Below, piece by piece: positions 54,186-63,894 of a DNA stretch of 64,000 bases. Within the stretch, counting starts at the first letter, position 1. The number at the start of each line of letters is the position of its first letter. The position numbers were made by a program, and so were the translations under genes. Origin of the DNA: Kalaharituber pfeilii (taxonomy: Eukaryota; Ascomycota; Pezizomycetes; Pezizales; Pezizaceae); assembly GCA_015179045.1 (NCBI GenBank), contig WHUZ01000080.1, positions 1-64,000 on the forward strand. The letters are read 5' to 3'. Under the pieces are notes generated by a model that searched no databases, had not been told where the DNA came from, and worked only from the letters and a program-made list of their open reading frames with translations.

Positions 54186-54416
54186 GGCCCGCCAGTTAGA
54201 TGGAGAGGTCAGTGGGGAGCAAGATTATGCAGGTCCGGCGACGCTAGCTGGAACACAGAAAAGAGATTTAGGTTACTGCACTTTGGCCTATGGACAAAGG
54301 GGGGCGAAGAAGGAGGGGTACAAGTGAGCGTTCACCATGTGGAAGCGGAAGTGTGCTGCCCTCCTGCTTTATAGAAGCAGCGGCCTAGACGTATATCAGC
54401 GGCGTACGTGTTGCAG

Positions 54417-54555
54417 TTTTTTTTTTTTTTTTTTTTATGTCATTTCTCGCATGCCCCCTATAAGGCTATGGCGAGGGATATCTAGATACATCGTGTTAGG
54501 TAGAATAAACAACGAGGAGAAAAGGAAAAGGAAAGAAAAGAAAGATGTGTAAAAT
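54417..54555 (-). mobile_element. Short class A LINE insertion (about 139 bp)
   Basis: Poly-T, the class A end (CATTTCTCGCATGCCCCCTA, one hairpin arm altered) and about 80 bp of A/G-rich UTR, flanked by the exact 12-bp duplication TACGTGTTGCAG (54405-54416 and 54556-54567). Confidence 0.92.
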
Positions 54556-54569
54556 TACGTGTTGCAGAA

Positions 54570-55345
54570 TGCGACTAGTTCGCATAGACGTCAGAGGTGA
54601 GCTTTGAAACAAGCGCAGAGATATCGCTGGTAATATTCACAGACTCGCAGCCAGCAATTGCGGCGGTTCAAAAGGCGGGCATAGGGGGTGGGGGCGAGGA
54701 AGGATGACCTCCCGAGGGTAGTGACAGATAAATCAAGGAGAAACGAGGCAGGGAACGAGACGAAGCTCATGTGGGTCAAGGCCCACTTAAACACTGAGGA
54801 GGAAAGGGAGGGCGGATGAGGAAGCAAAGAAGGCGACCAATAGGGACCGATCGGTGGCCACGGAGAGGGACTGCAGCAGAACTGGAAGAAGATAAGGGCG
54901 CAGGACAGGAAGGAGTCGGGGAACGGAGCGGGCAAGGTGATGAGGTCGAGCAATGGGATAATGAGGGAGTGGAAGCAAGAATTGGTAAGAGGGAAAATGG
55001 GGTATGCAAGTGGGGAGAATGGCAGACAGCAGAACAGCTGCCCTTCAGATGCGAAGCAGTTCAATACCCGGAACGGTGGGAAAGGTGGGATGGCATGGAG
55101 CAGGGAAAGGTAAGGCACGAGAACGGCGAAGAGATGCACATCCTCAAGCAGCTGTCCTACACCATCAAGTATAGAGAGCGTAGGGGAAGTGGAACAAAGG
55201 AACTAAGGAACAGAGGTCATGTAGATAGTTTGGTGTTTTCCGTTGTGCTCGCCCCTGCTCTGAGCATTGAGGGCTCCGGCCCAGAGAGCCCTGCCATGTC
55301 GAACAGCTACTAGCGGGGTTACGCGATATTTTTTGTAAAAAAATA
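54570..55345 (+). pseudogene. LINE RNase H remnant ending in a class B tail
   Basis: Plus-strand remnants read VIFTDSQPAIAAVQKAG (third RNase H motif) near 54630 and LMWVKAHLNTEEERE (fourth) near 54765 in broken frames, followed by a low-complexity stretch. It ends in CCCTGCCATGTCGAACAGCT, AGCGGGGTTACGCGATAT and an A-rich run. This links the class B 3' end to an RNase H-bearing LINE lineage with a different sequence from the class A elements. Confidence 0.7.
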
Positions 55346-56060
55346 AAATCAGTAGTGAGTGATGAATAAGCGCACGTCTAAGTTAACATTGCGCACACCA
55401 ATAGGCTTAATATATGGATAGGTATACTTGCTGACTACGTAAGTGGGTTTGACAATGTTTGTCTAGCGGATCCCAACCTGAATATTAAACTTCGCCTATT
55501 ATAGTCAACTTCGGGTCACGCATTCTTGCTACCTGGTTGCAGTAGGTGAGCCCTGTTTTTCCAAAAAGCTGCCCTTCCAACAATCACCGAATGGCGGGTC
55601 AGCCCAGCGATCACCACTCCCTTCCTCGTGTCCTGAGGGTGAGCTAACGACACTGGAGTGAAAAGCTATGCATTCATCGGCTTACAATAAGCATCCGTCT
55701 GAATTAGTTTGCTGGCAAAGGTGAAGTTCATGTCTCGGAATGGCAGACCTGCAAAGCTAATGCTCCCTAGGCCACAACGCCAACGCCATTCGCTCCGGGT
55801 ATCTGATCACCGGCACTGTAGAGTGTAACAGTTACTGATAAACTAGGAGATCGATTGTTATTTCTGCGTAGACAGAGTAGCCACATTACATATCTATATA
55901 AATAGAGCGTGAGGTTTCTCTCGGGCTCTTGCTAGCCTCCATTGGCCCCTCCTCATATCCGACACTTCCGACCGTCATGCCCGACCTGACATTGTAAAGA
56001 AGGCTGAACAGCATCCACTCTCTTGCGCAGGGTACCGGTATCTAGAACAGGCGGAACGAA
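55346..56060. other. Unassigned region; possible LTR-like promoter
   Basis: No gene seen. TGTAACAGTTACTGATAAAC at 55824 and a TATATAAATAG box near 55898 look LTR-like, but no matching end or target duplication was found. Confidence 0.4.
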
Positions 56061-56068
56061 GCCTCAAG

Positions 56069-56227
56069 TTCGAAGCTGGCTCAATGGTCTAGTCGTATGA
56101 TTCTCGCTTTGGGTGTTCTTCACTCTCACAGTTGCGAGAGGTCTTGGGTTCAATTCCCGATTGAGCCCTTTCATACCCCCCAGGGCGGCACGCGAGTAAT
56201 GATATTAAAAAAAAATTAAAAAAACAG
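56069..56227 (+). mobile_element. Candidate tRNA-LINE chimeric retrosequence
   Basis: A 9-nt leader, a complete intron-bearing tRNA-Pro, then CATACCCCCAGGGCGGCACG, CGAGTAATGATATT and an A-rich run, with GCCTCAAG before (56061-56068) and after (56228-56235). The LINE tail starts four bases after the tRNA discriminator. This is what template switching from a LINE 3' end onto a pre-tRNA would leave. The 8-bp duplication is short, so a tail landing beside a resident tRNA gene remains possible. Confidence 0.6.
56078..56168 (+). tRNA. tRNA-Pro (anticodon TGG) with 19-nt intron
   Basis: Acceptor arms GGCTCAA (56078-56084) and TTGAGCC (56161-56167) pair perfectly, followed by discriminator C. The anticodon stem TCTCGC/GCGAGA closes the loop TTTGGG...T with anticodon TGG. 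A 19-nt intron (TGTTCTTCACTCTCACAGT) sits after position 37, the canonical place. T arm TTGGGTTCAATTCCCGA carries the B box; GGTCTAGTCG carries the A box. The body without intron is 72 nt and closely resembles other fungal tRNA-Pro. It looks functional, but see the chimera entry. Confidence 0.9.
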
Positions 56228-56235
56228 GCCTCAAG

Positions 56236-56590
56236 GGCAGTCTCAATGGTCGAATGTCACGAAAGGATGATAAAAGAAGAGCACTCGATTGCCTTGCCTG
56301 TGCATGTCTGATTCTGTCTATATATATCCGTGTATCCATCTCTGTCTCTGCTTGATAATACGCCCATCAAGTCCTGTCTACATACATTGTATAGACCACC
56401 CTCGACTTCCAACTGAGCCTATACATCCATATCTTGCTTGCTAAATATGAACTCGCTTCCTCAATATATGTATGCATCATCATATGCCCCCTACTGACAA
56501 TTAACATTTCGGCTTGCGTTTGGCCTTATTCTTCCCATCGGGACTGTGGTTAGCGCCACAACATGACTGCACATTTTTAACACCTACCAT
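56236..56590. other. No recognisable gene
   Basis: Begins GGCAGTCTCAATGGTCGAAT, which partly echoes the tRNA 5' end (CTCAATGGTC). Otherwise featureless. Confidence 0.45.
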
Positions 56591-57238
56591 GACCAGTATT
56601 GAGCCGCATCCAAGGCACTTCCATATTGCAGCTTGCAATGTTCACATCCGCTCCCTGGCCCCGCAACAGGGTTACAATACGCTCCTGGCTCCCATATATC
56701 GCCATCCCCAAGGCAGTTCCATACTTGCCACCTACAGGCTACAGTGTTGACGCCCGCTCCCCGGTCCAGCAGCAGCGTCATAATATGCTTATATCCCAGT
56801 ATGCAGCCACGCCCAAGGCAGTCCCGTAATCACCACCCACAAGGTTGATATCTATACGAGCGGGAGGGTTTGCGAGGGCTGCTTTGTCACGGTGAGGACT
56901 AGATATAGAGATACCGTTGAGTCTATTGAACTTAGAGTCGCAAGAAAAGCAGAATTATATACATGAGAAAGCATAGCATAACGTGACTTGTGAGAACGCC
57001 GTGGCGTAAGCCACATAAAAGCTGGCGTTGTGGCGTAATTCATACACAGTCAAATAGCGAGGTTAAATGCATGAGTGGAACGACAAAATAACAGAAAAGA
57101 TAAATAATAATAGCAACAGGTGGCAACGGATGTAATGTTGCAACAATATCTGCTCCTTGATCCAGTGGCACTGACACAATCTCCTCCTCTGCCGAAAATG
57201 CAGCCGCCGCCAAGGGAGTGCCGTAACGACCACCCACA

Positions 57239-58684
57239 TAATTGGGGTAAAAGGCCCTGACTATAGGCTAACCGGATTGACGGTAGATTGGGAGCTAAAA
57301 TTTACTCGACATCATAAGAAGAGACTACTTCTCGGGAAGGCAGCATGGCGAGTGGCATCGAGACTAACTCGCCTCACACCAGGCAAGAAACGACAGATAT
57401 ATACAAGCATCGCACGCACAATCGCCACATGGGGATGCTGGGCATGGCAGGACTACTCAAGACAGTCTCCACCAGCAACCAAGATCAAAGACATAGAAAA
57501 ATGGCAATACACAGTAGCACAGAAGATTACTGCAGCCCCGTGGGGTACCAGGCGAGACGTAGTCGAAGGAATAGCCAACCTAGAATCAGCCCAAACATTC
57601 CTAGAAGGAGAACGCCAGAGGGTAGAAGCCAGGGCCCTACGGTTCCACGATGAGATAATTCAAAACAGGGATAATGAGTGCAGGTACCTACGGGGGTCTC
57701 TCTCACACAACAACCCCCTACCACTAGCCATCCTACCAGCACTACCTGCGGACGCAGACAAGCTCGAGTTCGAGAATGCCATAGCCAATGCCGAGGACGA
57801 GGGGTGGAACTCCGTCTACACTGACGGGAGCAGGATAGATTACAAGACAGGCCTAGGCACCTACGCAAAAGGCACCTCTACTTCCACATACCTAGGGGAA
57901 CAGACTACTGTCAATGATGCAGAACTCATTGCCATGAGCGAAGCATTACGCAATCAAGCTGGGGAACTCCTGATCATAACCGACTCTAAGGTATCGATAT
58001 CCAAGCTCCTAAAGATCGCCCAGGGAGAGCCCACCCACAAAGGACCGGCAAAACTGGTTAGAGACGCCTGGAAAGCGAGAACAGACCGAGGTGACTGGGA
58101 CGTTGCAGTGATGTGGGTCAAGTCCCATATAGGAGTCAAAGGGAACACCGAGGCAGACACAGCTGCGAAAATAGGCACATGCCTCCCCTACCAAGATGAA
58201 ACCATAACAGAAGATGGGATACGACAAACCTCGAGACATCAGCGCGCCACAGAGAGAAACCGGCTAGGGCTCAGCTACCGTCCCTTGACAAGACTTGGAA
58301 GTCGACACATAGCCACACTAGCAGGAATACTGGGCGGCAAGTTACTACGGAAATGGCAGTACGAAATCGGGAAAGCAGACAGCCCAGAATGTCGATGGTG
58401 TGGGGAGGAGGAGGAGACTACTGAACATGTGCTCACTAGGTGCAGGACATGGAAACGAAAGTGGCCAGGAGGCATGCAAGACTTGGTCACTCCTCCGAAG
58501 AGCAAGGACACAGACCCACTTAGAGACATCTTGGAGTGGGCAGGGGCATAGGAGACACACAGGATCTTTTCTTATTCCTTTTCTTCTACCTTCATATGTA
58601 TCTAATCTCATGTAACTAATCTCGCCATAGCCCCCAGGGCGGCACGCGAGTAATGATATTAAAAAAAAAAAATAAAAAAAAAAA
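57239..58684 (+). mobile_element. 5'-truncated class A LINE in ankyrin gene
   Basis: Flanked by the exact 11-bp duplication GACCACCCACA (57228-57238 and 58685-58695). Starts in codons KGPDYRLTGLTVDWE and ends CTCGCCATAGCCCCCAGGGC, GGCACGCGAGTAATGATATT and an A-rich run. Confidence 0.94.
57277..58551 (+). CDS. LINE ORF2 C-terminal part, intact frame
   Basis: 424 uninterrupted residues: WELKFTRHHKKRLLLGKA, KKRQIYTSIARTIATWGCW, QYTVAQKITAAPWGTRRDV, RNase H (VYTDGSRI at about 188, NDAELIAMSEA, LLIITDSKVSI, VMWVKSHIGVKGNTEADT) and the C-terminal CRWCGEEEETTEHVLTRC knuckle. The RNase H metal-binding residues are present. The reverse transcriptase and endonuclease are missing through 5' truncation. 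Its frame is clean, which with the exact target duplication argues for recent insertion. Confidence 0.88.
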   Translation: MTVDWELKFTRHHKKRLLLGKAAWRVASRLTRLTPGKKRQIYTSIARTIATWGCWAWQDYSRQSPPATKIKDIEKWQYTVAQKITAAPWGTRRDVVEGIANLESAQTFLEGERQRVEARALRFHDEIIQNRDNECRYLRGSLSHNNPLPLAILPALPADADKLEFENAIANAEDEGWNSVYTDGSRIDYKTGLGTYAKGTSTSTYLGEQTTVNDAELIAMSEALRNQAGELLIITDSKVSISKLLKIAQGEPTHKGPAKLVRDAWKARTDRGDWDVAVMWVKSHIGVKGNTEADTAAKIGTCLPYQDETITEDGIRQTSRHQRATERNRLGLSYRPLTRLGSRHIATLAGILGGKLLRKWQYEIGKADSPECRWCGEEEETTEHVLTRCRTWKRKWPGGMQDLVTPPKSKDTDPLRDILEWAGA

Positions 58685-58810
58685 GACCACCCACAACCAC
58701 CCACAATGTTTCTCTCTGCTCTGCCATCCAAGAGACACACTACAATATCCTTCCATCCCTGGTGTGTAGCCACCCGAAGGCAGTTCCGTGACTGCCACAC
58801 ACCAGGTTGA

Positions 58811-58856
58811 CTCTCGCCATAGCCCATAGGGCGGCACGCGAGTAATATAAGTTCTA
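58811..58856 (+). mobile_element. Class A LINE tail without poly-A
   Basis: CTCTCGCCATAGCCCATAGG then GCGGCACGCGAGTAATATAA. No A-run and no clear duplication, so the end has eroded. Confidence 0.72.
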
Positions 58857-58859
58857 CTG

Positions 58860-59048
58860 ATGTCAGCGTCGAATGACCGCAATGAAATGAGTCAAATGAC
58901 GATATATCAAGGGGCAGATGAGGAGATTGCCGAGTGATATTCCTCCAGTAAAAGGAAATGCCACTTCCTTCATATCCTGGATACATAGGACGAACGTGGG
59001 AGCAACTTTACCCCGCATTGACTAACATACAGGGGAGGGGTTCAACAC
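58860..59048. other. No recognisable gene
   Basis: Short spacer, possibly further decayed ankyrin-gene sequence. Confidence 0.4.
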
Positions 59049-59053
59049 CCCGC

Positions 59054-59060
<7 letters not shown>

Positions 59061-59084
<24 letters not shown>

Positions 59085-59235
59085 TATCATTAATCGCTTG
59101 CCGCCCTATGGGCTATGGCGATGTCCTAGATACATAATGAAACGAGTAAGGTAGCCCTCCCCTTGTCGTCCCCTCTACTACATGACAGGAATAATTCTCC
59201 GCGTTCTGGACTCACTCCCCCAACATGTCTATCAT
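59061..59235 (-). mobile_element. Short class A LINE insertion (about 175 bp)
   Basis: Poly-T, class A end (ATATCATTAATCGCTTGCCG, loop ATA) and about 110 bp of 3' UTR, flanked by the exact 12-bp duplication CCCGCGTCTTCT (59049-59060 and 59236-59247). Confidence 0.93.
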
Positions 59236-59247
59236 CCCGCGTCTTCT

Positions 59248-59934
59248 GTCTCAATATGCCTTGCAAGAAACGTGTTGCTCCTAATTCCCCCCAGCTTATA
59301 TATTAAGATCATTCATAAACATGCGGGAAGTCTGATCAGGTCTTCGTGGAAACTGGGATATCAGCTTTAATGTACTTGGCTCGGCAGGAAATGCAAGGAT
59401 AAATGAAGTTAGCATATTCGCCAGGGTAGGGTGACTGACATATGCAAACAAAAAACGATCCATTGGTTACCACAGTCGAACCTCTCATAATGGATCCTGG
59501 CATATTGGATAACCTGTCTTTTTGGATCAACTCTGTCTGTAGGAGCCGATGGGGATTATCGGATATTTCGTCTTGTGGGATAAAATCCGCTGGCGCCGGC
59601 CTTATCCAATAATAGGTTTGACTGCGTCCGTAACGGTGTGAAAATTCAGGAAATAATTTAGTTTGCCACCTTCGTGCAACTAGCATCATGGTTAGGTTAT
59701 TACACCCTTCCAGGCAGGGAGTGTATTCACGTGTGCAAAAAAGAACGGAGAGCACCTTGCGACCTGGAGCTGAGTCAGAAAATTGGCAAGGAATCTCTAT
59801 GTACCGGCGAATTCAGGTCCGGCCAGTGTCAAGAGGGGGGGAAAAGCCATTCCAGCAACCTGTTACAATGTAGTGATGGTATACTTGCTACCAGCATAAA
59901 GTTTCACACAAGTGCGTAGTTGCAAGGACCGTGC
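59248..59934. other. No recognisable gene
   Basis: Contains the small inverted-repeat element at 59473-59624; otherwise nothing recognised. Confidence 0.45.
59473..59624. mobile_element. Small pogo-like MITE candidate
   Basis: 152 bp with ends CAGTCGAACCTCTCATAATG and the reverse complement CAGTCAAACCTATTATTGGA. Similar CAGTCAAACCT ends occur in pogo/Tigger-type elements, but the flanking TA is not evident here. Confidence 0.55.
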
Positions 59935-59949
59935 GAGGGGCCCGTCCAA

Positions 59950-62900
59950 GGTGGGGAGGGCCACGTAACGGTTAACGTGGGAAACAGGAGGGTGGCGGGA
60001 GTATATTGGAACAGGGAGACAGACGTAGATGAGGAGCTAGATGCGATAGGGGGAGCGGACTTGCTGATAGGAGACTGTAACAGCCACGACGAGGAGTGGT
60101 CGGACAAGCAGGAGAGGCGAGGGGAGAGGCTCAAGAGTAGGACGGAGACCTGGGGATTGAGACAGAGGATTAGCAGAACAGTACGGACGTGGTCGAGGAC
60201 GGTGGAGGGAGTGAGAAGGGCGGCACTACTTGACCTAGCATTCGCGAGAGAAGGGGAGTGGAGCCTCGAGGGTGTGACGTGGATAGCGGGCTCGGATCAC
60301 GCGATGTTGGTGGGCACATTGGCGATAGGACAGGGACCAGCGGAGAGGACTATTAGGGTGACAGACTGGGATAAGTGGGAGGAGTTTGTGGAGAGATGGG
60401 GGATAAGGAGCTAAGAGAGGGGACAGACGCCTATGCAGTCCTGAGGAGGCTAAGCGAAATGTTCACAAAGAGGCGCGGATTTCTGAGAGATCAAAGAGGT
60501 GGTTTGACAGAGAGGTGAAGGAGAATAGGCGGAGGGTGAGGTATATGTTGAGGAAGGGGAACGGATTTGACGCGAAAACAAAGACGGAGGCCAGGAGAGC
60601 GTTCAGGGAACTGATAAGAGAAAAGAAAAAGAAGGTATGGGACGATTGGGTGGAGGAGGAGAGAGTCACGTCACCGTGGGACATTTTCCGTTTAGCAAGA
60701 GACCCATTCAGGGAGAGGGAGCTGATGGGAATCGAAGGCTCGGATCAGGAGGTTGCGGATAAACTGATAGAGAGACACTTCGTCACCGGGGTGAGGGAGC
60801 AGGAGAAGCCTAGGAGGCCAGAGGGAAGGCTGATGGAAAGGGAGGAGGCGAGAGCGGCGATAGACCGGGCCCTTTCAAAGACGAAATCGAGGTCGGCACC
60901 AGGTCCGGATGGAATCCAGTACGGGCTTCTTAAGATGCTGAGAGGGACGAAGTTATTTGCGGCGGTGAGAGAGAGGATAGTGGATTACATAAATGGGGAC
61001 TACGAGTTAGGGAGGGGGTTCGAAGTGGTGATGACACGGAAGAAGGGGAAGCCGAGGGAATCTCCGTCGAGTTGGAGACCGATCACGCTGCTCAACACGG
61101 TGGCGAAATTAGGACAGAAGGTGGTGGCGGACAGAATACAGAGGCACGACGTGCTATTTTGTGACTCCCAGCTGGGGGGGAGACCGAGAAGAGGGGCGGA
61201 GGATCTGCAGAGACAGGTACTGAAGGAGGTGGAAGGGAGGTTGGGGGAGGGGAAGTGGGTGGCGCTGGTGGGGGATGATATAAAGTCTGCGTTCAACCAC
61301 GTTAGGAGGGAGAGAGTAGTGAGACGGATTGAGGAGGTGGACAGGAACCTGGCAGCGTTTGTGGACAACTTCTTGAGGCCGACCAGGTGCGGGATGTCGT
61401 GGGATGGGGAGAGACGAGCGGAGTTCACCATGACAGACGGAGCCCCACAAGGATCCCCGATATCGCCGGTGCTATTTTTGGTAGGGGTGGCCCCAGTTGC
61501 CGAGAAGAGGGGGAGGAGGGAGTTCACGAGGTCGTACGTGGACGACTTCCACAGCGTGATTGCGGATAAGAGCATGGTGGCGCTGAAAAGGAAGATAAGA
61601 GAGCACAGGCGAGCCTTACGGAGGGACGCGGAAGAGGAGGGTTTTGAGATGGACGAGGACAAGGAAGAGACCCTGGTAGTGGGGGTGAAGGGCAAGACAT
61701 ATAGATTGGTGGGCTTGAGGGTGGATTGGGAGATGAAGTTTGACGATCATCACAGAAATAGACTGAACTTGGGGAAGGCGCTTTGGGCAACTGCAGCAAG
61801 ACTGCCGCGCCTGGACCCGAAAAAGAGGAGACAAATCTACACTGGGGTGGCGAGAACAGTGGCGATGTGGGGGGCGTGGGCTTGGCATGACTATGCACAC
61901 GGGGCACCGAGGGAGAAGAAGCTGAGGGATCTGGAGAGATGGCAGTATTCGGTGGCGAGAAGCATTATCGGGGCGCCATGGGGGACGAGACGCGACATCG
62001 TAGAGGGACTGTCTAACTTAGAGTCAGTGGAGACTTTTGTGAAATGGGAGTCGACTAGGGTGGAGGCTAGGGCGTTGAGGTTTGAAGGGGAGAGGATGGG
62101 GAGAGAGGACAAGGAGAAAGAGTACTTGAGGGGGTCCCTATCGTACGGGGAGGGAATGCCCCTGGCGGTGCTCCCGTCCCTACATCGAGGGGCGGAGAAA
62201 GAGGAGTGGGAGAGGCATATAAGTCAAAATACGGAGGAGGGATGGATTCCGGTCTACACGGATGGGAGTCTGAGGGGGGGAAAGCGGGAGCCGGAGCATG
62301 CTGGGGGCAAAAGAAGGAACCGTGGTACCTGGGGGAGGAGGCGACAGTGAATGATGCGGAGCTGGTGGCGATAAGCGAGGTGATGGGGAGGGTGGAGGGT
62401 GAGTTGCTGATATTGACAGACTCGAGGCACGCGATCAGGAGAATGAAGGCGATAGCGAGAGGAGACCCAACACACGACGGTGCGACGAACAAGCTGAGAA
62501 AAGCATGGGAGGAGAGGGTGGGGAGGGGGACATAGACGTGGCGGTTATGTGGGTGAAGGCTCATGTAGGCATAGAGGGGAACGAAGAGGCAGACCGGGTG
62601 GCGGGTTGGGGGACAGCCTTGCAATATAAGGCGGAGGTGGTCACAGAGGCGGGGCAGAGACAGATGCTCAGGAGAGAGAGAGCGGAAGAGAGGAACAGGT
62701 TAGACTTGGCGTACAGACCTTTAGAAAGGTTAGGCAGGGAAGTTAGCCGACTAGCGGGGCTCCTGGGAGGGAAGGGGCTGAGGGCGTGGAGGTGGAAGAT
62801 TGGGGAAGGGGATGGGCCAGAATGCAGATGGTGTGGAGAAGCTGAGGAGACGACTGCCCATCTATTGGGTGAGTGTAGGGTATGGAAGAGGAGGTGGCCA

Positions 62901-63030
62901 GGGGGTGAAGAGCATGTGAGGAACCCTCCGAAGAGGAGGGAAGGGGAGAGAGACAGGCTAGATACTCTTATAGAAATGTTCGGGAGTGAGGGGGGGGAGG
63001 AGGGGGGAGCGAGGAGGGGATATATATTTC
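59950..63030 (+). pseudogene. LINE ORF2: endonuclease (partial), RT, RNase H, frameshifted
   Basis: 59950-60410 encodes the last part of an APE-type endonuclease (LLIGDCNSHDEEW; LDLAFARE; AGSDHAMLV, the SDH motif). 60500-62300 encodes the reverse transcriptase: RSAPGPDGIQYGLLKML, WRPITLLNTVAKLGQKV, GAPQGSPISPVLFLVGV and the catalytic YVDDF, followed by YRLVGLRVDWEMKF and the linker blocks. 62240-63030 encodes RNase H (VYTDGSL, NDAELVAISEV, LLILTDSRHAI, VMWVKAHVGIEGNEEAD) and the knuckle CRWCGEAEETTAHLLGEC. Frames break near 60410, at G-runs near 62275 and 62525; the G-run breaks could be sequencing or assembly errors. All catalytic motifs that are present look intact. Confidence 0.9.
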
Positions 63031-63047
63031 TAACTTTCTCGTATGTA

Positions 63048-63894
63048 CTGTGTTTCACCACATCTGGACGCACACCACAATTCGACGCACTTTCCCACCA
63101 AAACTGAGCGAATGAGAACCTGTATATTTCCACGAACAGAACCTACTTTTCTATGCGCCTTTTAGGAGGCTTAAAGCAAGCATCATTCTTCAGATCCTGC
63201 ATCTCTACTTTTAAAAAAAAAGTAGTTATGGATGAATTATATCTCTGCACATTTGCACATAAGTCTTGGCATATATATTTGCGGTAAAATTGCAGATATG
63301 GAAATCTACCCACTGCACCTGCAATTCATTCAATAGAAACATTTAAACACTTTATTTGAGTAATTTATCCCTATGGAGATATACAGGAATGGTATCAACA
63401 AAATCCTTGAAGTAATCATTGAGTTGTTCAAAATATTTTCATTCTCATAGAAATATTGCATATCAATAGTATCGGAAGAGGACCTGAAAATATATATCAG
63501 CATGCCAACTATGCAATATATCAAAATGGACTGAATAAAGTCAAGTGAGTCAATATACAGCTAGGAGAGACCCTTTAATCACAAGACTATGGCCATTGGT
63601 GTGATAGTGCTAAAAAAGAGTAGTATGTTCAGTCCGCTGAAATATTGTATAAGAATCCCATACAAATAAATGCCAAGACATTGTTACAAATTTCGCTGTG
63701 CCATAATTCCTTGAGAATGCATTCTTTGAGCGAGCAGAGGTGCGGAATATGAAGAACAAGTATTTATTTAGTGTCTCTAAATAGTGCTTACAAAATTCTG
63801 CTCTAGTGGTTGAGGTACACGCTCTTCTGCGTGGCTAGTTTTGGTGGGAAAGTGCGTCGAATTGTGGTGTGCGTCGAGATGTGGTGAAACACAG
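63048..63894. mobile_element. Mariner-like MITE, copy 2, in LINE 3' UTR
   Basis: 847 bp flanked by TA (63046-63047 and 63895-63896), with ends CTGTGTTTCACCACATC and its reverse complement. About the first 60 bp form a near-perfect inverted repeat, and weaker similarity extends to about 235 bp. It shares TTGGCATTTATTTGTATGGG and a CACCTGCAATTNATTCA segment with the element at 34338-36080. No transposase. Confidence 0.88.

Larger units (their letters stand above)
56590..58805 (-). pseudogene. Ankyrin-repeat gene remnant split by a LINE
   Basis: Minus-strand reading gives ankyrin-type units: HGTA...RVATHQGWKDIVVCLLDGRAERNIVGG at 58690-58790, then after the LINE, VGGRYGTPLAAAAFSAEEEI and VPLDQGADI at 57145-57237, then MTLLLDRGAGVNT, GGKYGTALGMAIYGSQERIV and TLLRGQGADVN between about 56780 and 56620. 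The repeats follow the G-TPL-A-A...IV-LLL-GAD(V/I)N pattern. Frames change between units. Such repeats usually mediate protein binding and in fungi often follow a NACHT domain; none is seen here. A LINE (57239-58684) interrupts the gene exactly at VGG. Confidence 0.72.

Noticed and set aside
55824..56000. Possible solo LTR starting TGTAACAG with a TATAAATAG box
   Set aside because: No inverted end and no 4-6 bp flanking duplication could be found; kept only as a note.
61000..61695. 231-residue minus-strand frame
   Set aside because: Lies opposite the reverse transcriptase core and has no domain of its own.
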